A stretch of 64,000 nt of DNA, taken from contig NZ_PJBB01000003.1 in assembly GCF_002836595.1 (NCBI RefSeq), positions 2,913,001 through 2,977,000 of the forward strand, in the 5' to 3' direction. The notes under the pieces are model-generated. The model did no database searches, was not told the DNA's origin, and saw only the letters and a program-made list of their open reading frames with translations. How positions within the stretch are numbered: position 1 is the first letter of the stretch; the number at the start of each line of letters is the position of its first letter. This DNA comes from Tenacibaculum sp. Bg11-29. Lineage in GTDB: Bacteria > Bacteroidota > Bacteroidia > Flavobacteriales > Flavobacteriaceae. Positions 17,013-26,215 of this stretch are shown here, piece after piece. A program made the translations under genes and the position numbers.

Positions 17013-20000
17013 ATGAATGATTTTAGGCTTTTTGTAAGCATATTAATTAGTGTTTTTATTGGGGGAACAATTTTAGCACAAAATACTTCTATTTCAGGTG
17101 TAATTACCGATGGTAGTTTTCCGTTACCAGGAGCTAGTGTAATACTAGATGGAACGACTACTGGAGTGAATACAGATTTTGATGGTAAATTTACATTAAA
17201 GAAAATAACATCAGAAAAAGTAACGCTAAAAATATCTTTTATAGGCTATGTAAATAAGTTAGTACCATTACAATTAAATAAAGGAGAAAATACAAATGTA
17301 GGAACGATTATTTTAAAAGAATCTGCACAACAATTAGAAGAAGTTGTTATTACTGCGTTAGGAATTAAAAAAGAAGAAAAATCACTAGGGTATTCGGTTT
17401 CAAACTTAAAGGCAAAGGAATTGAATGAAGCTAAGGAAACCAATTTAGTGAATGCTTTAAATGGAAAAATTGCAGGAGTACAAATTACAAACGGATCTAC
17501 GGGAGTAGGGTCAACATCAAGAGTTGTAATTCGTGGAGAATCTTCTTTAACTTTAGGTGGTAATGGCCCTTTATTTGTGGTTGATGGAGTACCAATACAT
17601 AATAATACCATTTTTGGAAGTGGTGAAAATACCGGAGGTAGTGAAATGCAAGAGGTCGATTATGGTAATGGTGCTTCCGAAATAGATCCAGATAGTGTAG
17701 AGAGTATTAGTGTCTTAAAAGGAGCAAACGCAGCAGCATTATATGGTTCACGTGGTTCTAACGGAGTTATATTAATAAATACCAAAACAGCAAGGCGTAA
17801 TAAAGGTTTAAGTATATCTATAAATACGGGTACTACTTTAGAAGAGGCGTTAAGATTGCCTAAATATCAAAATAAATATGGGCAAGGCTGGTCAGGAGAA
17901 TTTGAATACGCTGATGGTTTAAATAATAGTTTAGGAAAAAATGATCAAGAAGATGTTTCTTGGGGACCAGAAGCCAACGGTCAGTTAATTACTCAATTCG
18001 ATAGTCCTGCAGAAGGAGGGTTAAGAGCAGGAGATATATTTTCTAGAGGATGGGTAAGAGATGCTAATGGTAAAGTAATATCACCAACGAGCATACCTAA
18101 TGATGTAACAGCAACTCCTTTTACAGCAAGGCCAAATAATGTTGAAAATTTCTACAGAACAGGGCATACTACAACATTTAGTACCGCAATTGGTTTCGGA
18201 TCAGATAAATCAGATTTTTTATTCAGCTTCGGATTGCTAGATAACGAAGGTATTATTCCCAATACTGGATTAAAAAGAAGATCATATAGAGTTAATGGAA
18301 GTATTGATGTAACAGATAAATTAAAAATTTCATTAAAATCTAATTATATAAATTCAAATAGTACTAATCGACCAAGCTCTGGATACGGTTCAGAATCGGC
18401 AATGTATATGTTTACTTGGTATGGAAGAACTGTAAATACAGAGGCTTTAAAAGAATATTGGCAAAGAGGTTATGAAGGGTTAGAGCAGTATAATTATAAT
18501 TATGCATGGCATGATAATCCATATTTTATGTTGAATGAAAATACCAATGCTTTTAATAAACATAGAGTTTTAGGAAATATTAAATTAGAATATCAATTTT
18601 CTGAAAATTTAAAATTTCAAGCAAAAAGCGGTATGGATTATTATACTGATAGAAGAGAATCTAAAAGAGCATATAGTACTCAACGATTTTTAAAAGGCGC
18701 TTATAAAGATGAAAGGGCTGATTTTAAAGAAGTAAATACAGATTTTTTGTTTTCTTATGATAAAAACTTAAATGATGTTTGGGGATTGAATGCAAATTTT
18801 GGAGGTAATCAAATGAAGCAAGAAATTAATTTTTTGTCAAATATTGCCAATGGTTTGGTTATACCAGAACTTTATAATCTTCAAAACTCTGTATCTAATT
18901 TGGTAACAGAACAGTATAAGGAAGAAAAAGAAATTAATAGTTTATATGGTACTCTAGGCATTTCATATGATAATAAAGTATTTGTTGATATAACAGCAAG
19001 AAACGACTGGTCTTCTACATTGCCAGAAAAAAACAATTCATATTTCTATCCCTCAGCATCTGTTAGTTTATTAATGAATGAAATTTTTGAAATGCCAGCA
19101 GCGTTTAGTTTCTTTAAAATAAGAGGTTCTTTGGCTAAGGTAGGTAATGACACTTCTCCTTATAATTTAAAAACACCATATTCATACCAAACACCATATG
19201 CTGGTAATAAAACATTAAGTAGAAGTACCATATTGTTAAATGAAAATTTAAAACCAGAAATGAGTACTTCATTTGAGGTGGGTACAGATTTAAAAATGTT
19301 TAATGGAGCAGTAGGTGTAGATTTTACATATTACAAATCTACTTCAGAAAATCAAATCATGACAGTGCCAATTACCAATACAGTTGGTTATAGTGCACAG
19401 GTAATTAATGCAGGTAAAATTGAAAATAAAGGAATTGAAGCTTTATTAACATTAAAACCAATAAGAAACGAAAACTTTGCATGGACCTCTAGTATCAATT
19501 TTTCTAAAAATGAAGGCAAAGTATTAGCGTTAGCAGAAAACACAGATGTTTTAACAATGGGATATGCTTCTGTATATGGAGCAGAAACATCAAAAGTATT
19601 TGTACAGGCAAGAAAAGGAGAACGTTTAGGTAACATGTACGGAAGAAAGTTTGAACGTTATAACGGTAAAATAGTTTATAAAGATGGTAAGCCGTTGGTT
19701 AATGATGAGTTACAGTTATTAGGCAATTATAATCCTGATTTTTCTTTAGGTTTTAAAAATAGCTTTAAGTATAAAAACTTCGATTTTTCTTTTTTAGTAG
19801 ATTGGAAACAAGGGGGAACTATTATTTCTAGAACAAAACAAATAGCAACGTATGCTGGTAATCTAGAAGGGTCAGAGAATAGAAACAACTATGAAGATAT
19901 TGTACCTGATGGTGTAAAGCAAGTAGGTGATGAATATGTTGCTTTAACAGATGCTGATGCTGTAGGTTGGTGGACTTATTATAAGCCAATGTACGATAGA

Positions 20001-20282
20001 AGAAATCAACAAGAAACAGGAATTGTAGATGCAACGTATGTAAAGCTAAGAGAGGTTAAATTTGGATATGATGTTCCTACTAGCTTCGTACAAAAATTAG
20101 GAATGGAATCATTAAAAATATCTATTGTAGGTAGAAATTTAGGTTTATGGACACCGTCTTCAAATCCTCATTTCGATCCAGAAACGTTAGCGATGCAAGG
20201 ATCTAATATTGTTCCTGGTATAGAGGATGTTTCGTATCCATCATCAAGAAGTTATGGTGTTAACTTTTTATTCAAATTTTAA
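17013..20282 (+). CDS. SusC/RagA-type TonB-dependent outer-membrane transporter
   Basis: The 1089-residue protein forms the channel of a SusCD uptake complex. It has a signal peptide (to about residue 22, Leu-Ala-Gln), a carboxypeptidase-regulatory-like domain (about 25-105), and a TonB box region (Glu-Glu-Val-Val-Ile-Thr-Ala-Leu-Gly). The plug carries the family motifs Val-Val-Asp-Gly-Val-Pro-Ile and Leu-Lys-Gly-Ala-Asn/Asn-Ala-Ala-Ala-Leu-Tyr-Gly-Ser-Arg-Gly. The beta-barrel ends in aromatic Leu-Phe-Lys-Phe. It is followed 20 bp later by SusD. No carbohydrate-active enzyme is nearby. The downstream genes point instead to a phosphonate or phospho-ester substrate. Confidence 0.95.
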   Translation: MNDFRLFVSILISVFIGGTILAQNTSISGVITDGSFPLPGASVILDGTTTGVNTDFDGKFTLKKITSEKVTLKISFIGYVNKLVPLQLNKGENTNVGTIILKESAQQLEEVVITALGIKKEEKSLGYSVSNLKAKELNEAKETNLVNALNGKIAGVQITNGSTGVGSTSRVVIRGESSLTLGGNGPLFVVDGVPIHNNTIFGSGENTGGSEMQEVDYGNGASEIDPDSVESISVLKGANAAALYGSRGSNGVILINTKTARRNKGLSISINTGTTLEEALRLPKYQNKYGQGWSGEFEYADGLNNSLGKNDQEDVSWGPEANGQLITQFDSPAEGGLRAGDIFSRGWVRDANGKVISPTSIPNDVTATPFTARPNNVENFYRTGHTTTFSTAIGFGSDKSDFLFSFGLLDNEGIIPNTGLKRRSYRVNGSIDVTDKLKISLKSNYINSNSTNRPSSGYGSESAMYMFTWYGRTVNTEALKEYWQRGYEGLEQYNYNYAWHDNPYFMLNENTNAFNKHRVLGNIKLEYQFSENLKFQAKSGMDYYTDRRESKRAYSTQRFLKGAYKDERADFKEVNTDFLFSYDKNLNDVWGLNANFGGNQMKQEINFLSNIANGLVIPELYNLQNSVSNLVTEQYKEEKEINSLYGTLGISYDNKVFVDITARNDWSSTLPEKNNSYFYPSASVSLLMNEIFEMPAAFSFFKIRGSLAKVGNDTSPYNLKTPYSYQTPYAGNKTLSRSTILLNENLKPEMSTSFEVGTDLKMFNGAVGVDFTYYKSTSENQIMTVPITNTVGYSAQVINAGKIENKGIEALLTLKPIRNENFAWTSSINFSKNEGKVLALAENTDVLTMGYASVYGAETSKVFVQARKGERLGNMYGRKFERYNGKIVYKDGKPLVNDELQLLGNYNPDFSLGFKNSFKYKNFDFSFLVDWKQGGTIISRTKQIATYAGNLEGSENRNNYEDIVPDGVKQVGDEYVALTDADAVGWWTYYKPMYDRRNQQETGIVDATYVKLREVKFGYDVPTSFVQKLGMESLKISIVGRNLGLWTPSSNPHFDPETLAMQGSNIVPGIEDVSYPSSRSYGVNFLFKF

Positions 20283-20302
20283 TTAAAAGAAACTTAGAAA
20301 CT

Positions 20303-21688
20303 ATGAAACTTACTAAAATTTTTAAAGGATTATTGATTGTTGCAATAACCACCTTTATTTCTTGCGATAATTTTGACAATATTAATATAAACCCAAACGA
20401 ACCTACAGCTGCTGAAGCAACGTACTTAATAACCAATGCTATTTATACCTTAGGAAACCAAACTGCTACTAGTGGGTTTAACTATGCTAGTATATTAATG
20501 CAGTACCAAGGAAAGTATGATTTTAATACAATAGATCAATATAAAATAGATTCAAATAATTCACTCTGGGTTACTAACAATAGGCTTTTGGGTGATATGA
20601 ATGATATTTTAAAAGAAGAAAAGGTAAATACATCAATGAAAGCTGTAACAAAAATTATGAAAGCCTATATAGGGGCGCAGCTTACCGATTTGTATGGGCC
20701 TGTTCCTTTTTTAGAAGCTGGTGATATCAATAATTTAACACCCAAATATAATACCCAAGAAGAAATATATACGGCTTCAAATGGTGTGTTAGATTTACTT
20801 TCTCAGGCAGTTATTACTTTATCTAACAGTAATGCAGCAATAACTGGTGATGTATTATTTAATGGTGATAATAATGCATGGATAAAGTTTGCAAATGTTT
20901 TAAGATTGCGATACTTACTTAGAGTTAGCGATAAATATGCAAATGCAGCTATAGAAATGAATCAGATAATTGCTTCGGGAAATATTTTTAATTCGAATGC
21001 TGATAATGCCATTTTACCATTTACTTCAGAACCAAATAATTGGTTTTTATCAAAAGTAAGAGAAGGTGATTTTAAAATATACAGTATTACAACAACTATT
21101 TTAGAAATGTTAAGTGATAGAGAAGACCCTAGAATTTCTTTTTACTATAAGCCCAATATGACCAATACTTACGTAGGAATTATACCTGGTTCAAATGATA
21201 GGTCTGGTAATTATACAGGATTGGGAGATGTAATGAGAGCTGATAATGTATTAGATATGGTTTTTGCTACCTATTTTGAACAAGAGTTTATTTTAGCAGA
21301 AGCAGCTATAAAAGGTCTTATTGATGTTTCAGAATCTAAAATGCATTATGAAAATGCCATAAAAGCCAATTTTGAGTATAGAAATATTAGTCTTCCAGTA
21401 AATTATTTAACAGCAGTATCAAAAGGAGCGTTTAAGGGTACGGTAGAGAATGTAATTACACAAAAATATTTAGCGAATATAATGTTAGGGCATGAGGCTT
21501 GGTTTGATTATAGAAGAACGGGTTACCCGACTTTAACGCCTGCTTTAAATAATACAAACTCAAATAAAATACCAGTACGATTTAAATATCCATCAGAAGA
21601 AACGTTTACAAATAAGATAAACAATGCAGAGGCTGTTTCTTGGTTAGGAGGTAATAATTACGATGCTAAATCGTGGTGGGATAAATAA
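20303..21688 (+). CDS. SusD/RagB-type surface lipoprotein (SusD-like_2 class)
   Basis: The 461-residue substrate-capturing lid of the SusCD transporter has a lipobox (Phe-Ile-Ser-Cys, Cys about residue 21). The opening after it, Asn-Ile-Asn-Pro-Asn-Glu-Pro-Thr, and the Gln-Tyr-Gln-Gly-Lys-Tyr and Trp-Phe-Asp-Tyr-Arg-Arg-Thr-Gly-Tyr-Pro segments are typical of the SusD-like_2 subfamily. The alpha-helical TPR scaffold is expected but not directly visible. It is co-transcribed with SusC. A long-loop inverted repeat follows before the AP-fold gene. Confidence 0.93.
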   Translation: MKLTKIFKGLLIVAITTFISCDNFDNININPNEPTAAEATYLITNAIYTLGNQTATSGFNYASILMQYQGKYDFNTIDQYKIDSNNSLWVTNNRLLGDMNDILKEEKVNTSMKAVTKIMKAYIGAQLTDLYGPVPFLEAGDINNLTPKYNTQEEIYTASNGVLDLLSQAVITLSNSNAAITGDVLFNGDNNAWIKFANVLRLRYLLRVSDKYANAAIEMNQIIASGNIFNSNADNAILPFTSEPNNWFLSKVREGDFKIYSITTTILEMLSDREDPRISFYYKPNMTNTYVGIIPGSNDRSGNYTGLGDVMRADNVLDMVFATYFEQEFILAEAAIKGLIDVSESKMHYENAIKANFEYRNISLPVNYLTAVSKGAFKGTVENVITQKYLANIMLGHEAWFDYRRTGYPTLTPALNNTNSNKIPVRFKYPSEETFTNKINNAEAVSWLGGNNYDAKSWWDK

Positions 21689-21705
21689 TTAATAAGATTT
21701 TTAAG

Positions 21706-21753
21706 ATAACCTGTTGCAATTTTTGTTTCCCCTAACAATAGCAACAGGTTTAT
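21706..21753 (+). other. long-loop inverted repeat after susD
   Basis: A 10-bp perfect stem (21708-21717 with 21741-21750) encloses a 23-nt loop and lies between susD and the AP-fold gene. No T-run follows, so it may stabilise the susCD mRNA or cause partial attenuation rather than full termination. The role is inferred. Confidence 0.45.
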
Positions 21754-21768
21754 CAAATAACAAAAATT

Positions 21769-22911
21769 ATGGTAAAAATAAGAGTATTATTAGCGCTGTT
21801 TATTATTATACTAACAGCTTGTAGTAAAAAAAATAATAAGGAATCAATACCTGAAAAAATAATAAAACCCAAAGTTGTTTTAATAACTTTAGATGGAGTT
21901 CGTTGGCAAGAATTATTTTCAGGAGCCGATTCATTGTTAGTTACAAATAGTAAATATGTAAAAGATACCGTTGCATTAGCTGCTGATTTTTGGAAAAACA
22001 CTCCAAATAAAAGAAGAGAAACATTATTGCCTTTTTTTTGGAACCATATAGCAAAAAATGGTGTTGTCTACGGAAATAGAAATTATGAAAACAATGTAAA
22101 CCTAACCAATAATCATTGGTTTTCGTATCCAGGATATAGTGAAATTCTTTGCGGTTTTGCTGATGATGAAAGCGTAAAAAGTAATGATAAAATTGATAAC
22201 CCGAATAAAACTATTTTAGAATTAGTAAATAATTCTAATGACTATAAAAATAAAGTAGCTGCTTTTGGTAGTTGGGATGTTTTTCCTAGTATTATTAATA
22301 GAACAAGAAGTAAAATACATCTTAATGCAGGATTTGAAACTGCTCTGAGAGAAGATGCTTCCGAAGAAGAAAAACAATTAAATAGATATCAATCTCAAAC
22401 ACCGAGTCCATGGCACAATGTACGATTAGATGTTTTTACACATAATTATGCTATTAATTATATGAAAGAGAAACACCCTGATTTAATATATATAGCCTAC
22501 GGAGAAACTGATGATTTTGCACATGATGGGGAGTATGATCAATATTTAAATGCTATAAAAAGATCGGATGCGTTTATAAAAAATCTATGGGATTTTGTAC
22601 AGAAGGAAACATACTATAAAGACAATACTACTTTTATTATAACTACAGATCATGGGCGTGGTACACAACCTTTAGAAACATGGAAACATCATGGTAATAA
22701 TTTACAATATCACGGAAATACATATACAATTAAGGGAGCTGATGAAGTTTGGATCGCTGCTTTTGGTAATGGCGTAAAAAAGCAAGGAGAAATGAAAATA
22801 AAAAGCCAACTATATACAAGTCAAATAGCTTCTACTATAGAAAAAACTTTGAATATTAGTGTTTTAGGGAGTAAGGCAAATAAAAAAAGCTTACCATTCA
22901 TTCAGGAATGA
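21769..22911 (+). CDS. alkaline-phosphatase-superfamily lipoprotein (phosphodiesterase-like)
   Basis: The 380-residue metal-dependent hydrolase is exported as a lipoprotein (Leu-Thr-Ala-Cys, Cys18). Family ligands are visible: Asp42 in Thr-Leu-Asp-Gly-Val-Arg-Trp, a putative nucleophile Ser119 in Phe-Ser-Tyr-Pro-Gly-Tyr-Ser-Glu-Ile-Leu-Cys-Gly, Asp248 and His252 (Thr-Asp-Asp-Phe-Ala-His-Asp-Gly), Asp294-His295 and His308. The layout is that of nucleotide pyrophosphatase/phosphodiesterases and phosphonoacetate hydrolases, with Ser in place of their usual Thr. It lies in the SusCD-phosphonate cluster, so it could release a phospho- or phosphono-ester head group outside the inner membrane. The substrate is unknown. 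Confidence 0.8.
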   Translation: MVKIRVLLALFIIILTACSKKNNKESIPEKIIKPKVVLITLDGVRWQELFSGADSLLVTNSKYVKDTVALAADFWKNTPNKRRETLLPFFWNHIAKNGVVYGNRNYENNVNLTNNHWFSYPGYSEILCGFADDESVKSNDKIDNPNKTILELVNNSNDYKNKVAAFGSWDVFPSIINRTRSKIHLNAGFETALREDASEEEKQLNRYQSQTPSPWHNVRLDVFTHNYAINYMKEKHPDLIYIAYGETDDFAHDGEYDQYLNAIKRSDAFIKNLWDFVQKETYYKDNTTFIITTDHGRGTQPLETWKHHGNNLQYHGNTYTIKGADEVWIAAFGNGVKKQGEMKIKSQLYTSQIASTIEKTLNISVLGSKANKKSLPFIQE

Positions 22912-22945
22912 TAAACTCAAGTTGTGTTGTTTGAATTAAATGTTA

Positions 22946-22978
22946 GGCAAGTCTCTTTTTATTAAAGAGAGCTTGTCT
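22946..22978 (+). other. imperfect hairpin between AP-fold gene and DUF5690 gene
   Basis: Two stacked stems (GGCAAG/CTTGTC with one G-U pair, and CTCTTT/AAAGAG) are separated by a small bulge. The hairpin is followed by TTATT and not by a proper T-run, so it may be a weak terminator or processing site within the cluster. Confidence 0.45.
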
Positions 22979-22993
22979 TATTAAAAAAAGAAT

Positions 22994-24256
22994 ATGAATT
23001 TACGTTTCATAATACAAGCTTCTTTAGCGGCATTCGGTACTTATTTCTGTATGTATGCTTTTAGAAAACCATTTACAGTAGCTACCTTCTCTAATGAGCT
23101 TTTTTTCGGAATAGATTATAAAATTTTATTGATTATAGCACAAGTTCTAGGGTACACTTTGTCAAAGTTTATAGGTATAAAAGTTATTTCTGAAATGACA
23201 TCTTCAAAAAGAATGATAGCTTTAATAGCATTTATCTTATTTGCTGAACTAGCATTGTTAGGTTTTGCATTAGTTCCAGCTCCATATAATATCTTGTTTT
23301 TATTTTTAAACGGATTACCACTTGGAATGATTTGGGGAATTATTTTTTCTTACTTAGAAGGGAGAAAAGCAACGGAGTTATTAGGTGTTATATTATCATC
23401 AAGCTTTATAGTTTCTTCAGGAGCAGTAAAATCGGTAGGTAAATTAGTCATGGATAAATTGCAATTTAATGAGTATTGGATGCCTTTTATTACAGGATTG
23501 TTTTTTATAATACCATTGGTTTTTTTTACCTACTTATTAGAAAAATTGCCAAAGCCCACAGAGGAAGATAATGCGTTGAAAATAGCTAGGAAACCATTAG
23601 ATAAAGAAGGACGGAAAGAACTATTTAGACAGTTTTCAGTACCCTTAATAATAATTGTTATTTTCTTTATGATGTTAACATCCATTAGAGATTTTAGAGA
23701 TAATTTTGCTCGTGAAATATGGGATACCTTAAATTATAAGGATGCTTCTATTTATAGTATTTCTGAAATTCCAATAGCGGTAATAGTATTAATAGTTTTG
23801 GGAATTATTGGTAGTATTACTAAAAACTATAAAGCTTTTATCTTTTATCATTATGTATTGTTTATTGGATGCTTATCTATTTTAATTTCTACCTATTTAT
23901 TTCAATTAGAATTAATATCACCAATTGCTTGGATGATGATTTCAGGCTTGGGACTGTATAGTTGTTATGTACCTTTTAATGGAATCTTTTTTGATAGAAT
24001 GATAGCAACTTTCAAAATAGAAGGAAATGTAGGTTTCTTAATATATATAGCAGATGCTTTCGGTTATTTAGGAAGCATTTTTATTTTACTATTCAAAAAC
24101 TTTGCTAAAGAGGAACTTTCTTGGTTATCCTTTTTTACTACAAGCTTATACTTTTTAGCTTTCTCAGGCTTGGGAATAACACTGTATTGCTACCATTTCT
24201 TTAAGAAAAAATATAAACAACCAGTAAAAATTAACGAATTAATATATGAACAATAA
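22994..24256 (+). CDS. DUF5690 family MFS-like membrane transporter
   Basis: The 420-residue polytopic protein has about 11-12 hydrophobic helices, including an MFS-like start (Tyr-Phe-Cys-Met-Tyr-Ala-Phe-Arg-Lys-Pro-Phe) reminiscent of organophosphate:phosphate antiporters of the GlpT/UhpT group. A basic central loop lies at about residues 190-215. DUF5690 has no assigned function that I know of. Here it lies directly upstream of, and overlaps by 11 bp, the FAD oxidoreductase gene, with a phosphonatase-like gene next. Import of an aminophosphonate across the inner membrane is the simplest inference. Confidence 0.78.
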   Translation: MNLRFIIQASLAAFGTYFCMYAFRKPFTVATFSNELFFGIDYKILLIIAQVLGYTLSKFIGIKVISEMTSSKRMIALIAFILFAELALLGFALVPAPYNILFLFLNGLPLGMIWGIIFSYLEGRKATELLGVILSSSFIVSSGAVKSVGKLVMDKLQFNEYWMPFITGLFFIIPLVFFTYLLEKLPKPTEEDNALKIARKPLDKEGRKELFRQFSVPLIIIVIFFMMLTSIRDFRDNFAREIWDTLNYKDASIYSISEIPIAVIVLIVLGIIGSITKNYKAFIFYHYVLFIGCLSILISTYLFQLELISPIAWMMISGLGLYSCYVPFNGIFFDRMIATFKIEGNVGFLIYIADAFGYLGSIFILLFKNFAKEELSWLSFFTTSLYFLAFSGLGITLYCYHFFKKKYKQPVKINELIYEQ

Positions 24257-25403
24257 ATACGATCTTATTATTGTTGGAGGAGGTGTTTTAGGAACATTTC
24301 ATGCGTATCACGCAGCACAAAAAGGGTTAACCGTGGCTATTTTAGAAAAAAATAGTGAACCACAAGGAGCGACTGTGAGAAATTTCGGACAAGTAGTGCC
24401 TTCTGGAATGAATCAAAAATGGCAAAATTATGGAAGAGAAAGTTTAAACATTTACAAGTCAATACAAAAAGAGTTTGATATTACGATTCGTCAGAATGGA
24501 ACAGTATATCTAGCCTCAAATGACGAGGAGGTACAATTGATTGAAGAGCTACATCAAATAAACAAAGCGAATAATTATAAATCACAATTATTAACTAAAA
24601 ATCAATGTTTAGAAAAGTATAGTGGTTTGAGAAATGATTATTGTAAAGCAGGTCTGTTTTTTCCAGAAGAAGTAACGGTGGAGCCAAGAGCAATGATACA
24701 TAGACTACATACTTTTATGACGAAAAATTTAACTGTAGATATCTATTATAATACAACAGTTATAGATGTAGAGGAACTTACAGTAGAAACAATTGCTATT
24801 ACTTCCGAAGGGAAAATATATAAAGGCAATAAGATACTTGTTTGTAATGGAAGTGATTTTAAAACACTTTATCCAAAAATTTATAATGAGAGTGATTTAA
24901 TTGTCTCTAAATTACAAATGCTACAAACAAAATCACAAGGGAGCTATAAATTAGATGGTTCCATTTTAACAGGATTAACAATTCGTAGATATGAGGCTTT
25001 TGAAGAATGTGCTTCTTGGGAAAGTATAAAGATTAAGGAAGATCCAAATTGTTTTGGTAAGAAATATGGGATACATATTTTATTCAAACAAGCATTAGAT
25101 GGTTCTGTGATTATAGGAGATTCTCATGAGTATGCAGATGCAAAAAATGTAGATGATTTAGGGTTTGATTTAAAAGAAGACATAGATAGTTTTATGATTG
25201 AAGAAGCGAAAAAAATCATAAACCTGCCTACATATCAAATTCAACATCGTTGGGCAGGTTTTTACAGCCAATGTAAAACAAAAGATATTTTTGAACATAC
25301 CATAAGTAATAATATACATATAGTTACTGGTATAGGAGGTAAGGGAATGACAGGTAGTGCTGGTTATTCAAAAGAAAATATAAATAAAATATTTAATTAT
25401 TAA
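24246..25403 (+). CDS. TIGR03364-type FAD-dependent oxidoreductase (phosphonate-associated)
   Basis: This 385-residue DadA/glycine-oxidase-like flavoenzyme has the FAD-binding dinucleotide fold at the N-terminus (Ile-Ile-Val-Gly-Gly-Gly-Val-Leu-Gly, residues 8-16) with the distal acidic residue in Ile-Leu-Glu-Lys. It closes with Gly-Ile-Gly-Gly-Lys-Gly-Met-Thr. The family is known for synteny with phosphonatase-like hydrolases and is proposed to deaminate 2-aminoethylphosphonate or N-methylated or hydroxylated relatives oxidatively. The adjacent gene is exactly such a hydrolase (TAA directly followed by ATG), which strongly supports that role. The precise substrate is not known. Confidence 0.85.
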   Translation: MNNKYDLIIVGGGVLGTFHAYHAAQKGLTVAILEKNSEPQGATVRNFGQVVPSGMNQKWQNYGRESLNIYKSIQKEFDITIRQNGTVYLASNDEEVQLIEELHQINKANNYKSQLLTKNQCLEKYSGLRNDYCKAGLFFPEEVTVEPRAMIHRLHTFMTKNLTVDIYYNTTVIDVEELTVETIAITSEGKIYKGNKILVCNGSDFKTLYPKIYNESDLIVSKLQMLQTKSQGSYKLDGSILTGLTIRRYEAFEECASWESIKIKEDPNCFGKKYGIHILFKQALDGSVIIGDSHEYADAKNVDDLGFDLKEDIDSFMIEEAKKIINLPTYQIQHRWAGFYSQCKTKDIFEHTISNNIHIVTGIGGKGMTGSAGYSKENINKIFNY

Positions 25404-26075
25404 ATGATAAAAGATACGATAAAAATGGTTGTTTTTGACATGGCAGGAACAACGGTAGATGAACAAAATGTAGTTTATAAAACATTACATAAAGCTATTG
25501 TAGCTTACGGAATTGAGACAAGTTTAGCAACAGTTTTAGAATTCGGTGCAGGTAAAGAAAAACATCAGGCAATTAAAGATATATTAAATCATTTGAATTA
25601 TGACGTAAATAATTCAAATGTGATTTTTGAAAACTTTAAAAAGATGTTGAATGTAGCTTATGAGGTTCTAGAGGTGAAACCAATAAAGGGAGTACAAAAA
25701 GTAATATTAGAGTTACGTTCGAAGAATATCATTGTTGTTTTAAATACAGGGTATAATAGAGAAATAGCAAGCTTATTGTTAGGTAAAATGAAATGGAAAG
25801 AAGGAGTGCATTATGATGCATTAATTACTGCAAGTGATGTAGAGGTTGGTAGACCTTATCCAGAAATGATAGAAAAGGCAATGAAAATGTTTCAAATTGA
25901 TGATGCTTCCTCAGTTTTAAAAGCAGGAGATTCTGCAATTGATATCGAAGAAGGAAAAAATGCAAAATGTGGTGTAACAATAGGAGTTTTATCTGGTGCA
26001 CAAACTAAAGAGCAGATAGCTGTTATGAAACCAGATTTTATAATTGATTCATTAGCAGATTTAAAAGTTAGTTAA
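25404..26075 (+). CDS. phosphonatase-like HAD hydrolase (TIGR03351 type)
   Basis: The 223-residue HAD-superfamily enzyme is predicted to cleave a C-P bond of a phosphonoaldehyde, releasing phosphate. Motif I is Asp12-Met-Ala-Gly-Thr-Thr, close to the Asp-x-Ala-Gly-Thr of phosphonoacetaldehyde hydrolase PhnX. In the cap, Gly-Ala-Gly-Lys51-Glu-Lys-His54 fits the PhnX Gly-x-x-Lys-x-x-His pattern that supplies the Schiff-base lysine. Motif II (Leu-Asn-Thr-Gly) and the terminal Lys-Ala-Gly-Asp-Ser-Ala-Ile-Asp-Ile-Glu are present. It is the last gene of the tightly packed block. The AP-hemopexin gene follows after 140 bp with its own promoter. Confidence 0.87.
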   Translation: MIKDTIKMVVFDMAGTTVDEQNVVYKTLHKAIVAYGIETSLATVLEFGAGKEKHQAIKDILNHLNYDVNNSNVIFENFKKMLNVAYEVLEVKPIKGVQKVILELRSKNIIVVLNTGYNREIASLLLGKMKWKEGVHYDALITASDVEVGRPYPEMIEKAMKMFQIDDASSVLKAGDSAIDIEEGKNAKCGVTIGVLSGAQTKEQIAVMKPDFIIDSLADLKVS

Positions 26076-26173
26076 TTGTAAATCATTTGTATGTATAATG
26101 TTTTTTTAATGTTATGTAGTTTATCATTCTTTTAAGGATGATTTTAAAGGGTAATTTTTGTTTACTAATAGTA

Positions 26174-26181
26174 TATTTTTG
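26174..26181 (+). promoter_or_regulatory. -7 promoter box upstream of AP-hemopexin gene
   Basis: TATTTTTG matches TAnnTTTG and lies 35 bp upstream of the ATG at 26216, giving a leader of about 28 nt. This suggests that the AP-hemopexin gene can be transcribed separately from the preceding oxidoreductase-hydrolase genes. No good -33 element was found. Confidence 0.4.
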
Positions 26182-26215
26182 ATTTGATTATTAACTAATA
26201 TTAAAATATTTAAAC

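Noticed and set aside
17246..17611. Minus-strand ORFs inside the SusC gene (also 19388 and 19828)
   Set aside because: Antisense shadows of a well-conserved SusC plug and barrel.
17013..21688. Ordinary polysaccharide utilisation locus
   Set aside because: SusC and SusD are present, but no glycoside hydrolase, polysaccharide lyase, carbohydrate esterase or hybrid two-component sensor lies in the cluster, whereas phosphonate-type enzymes do.
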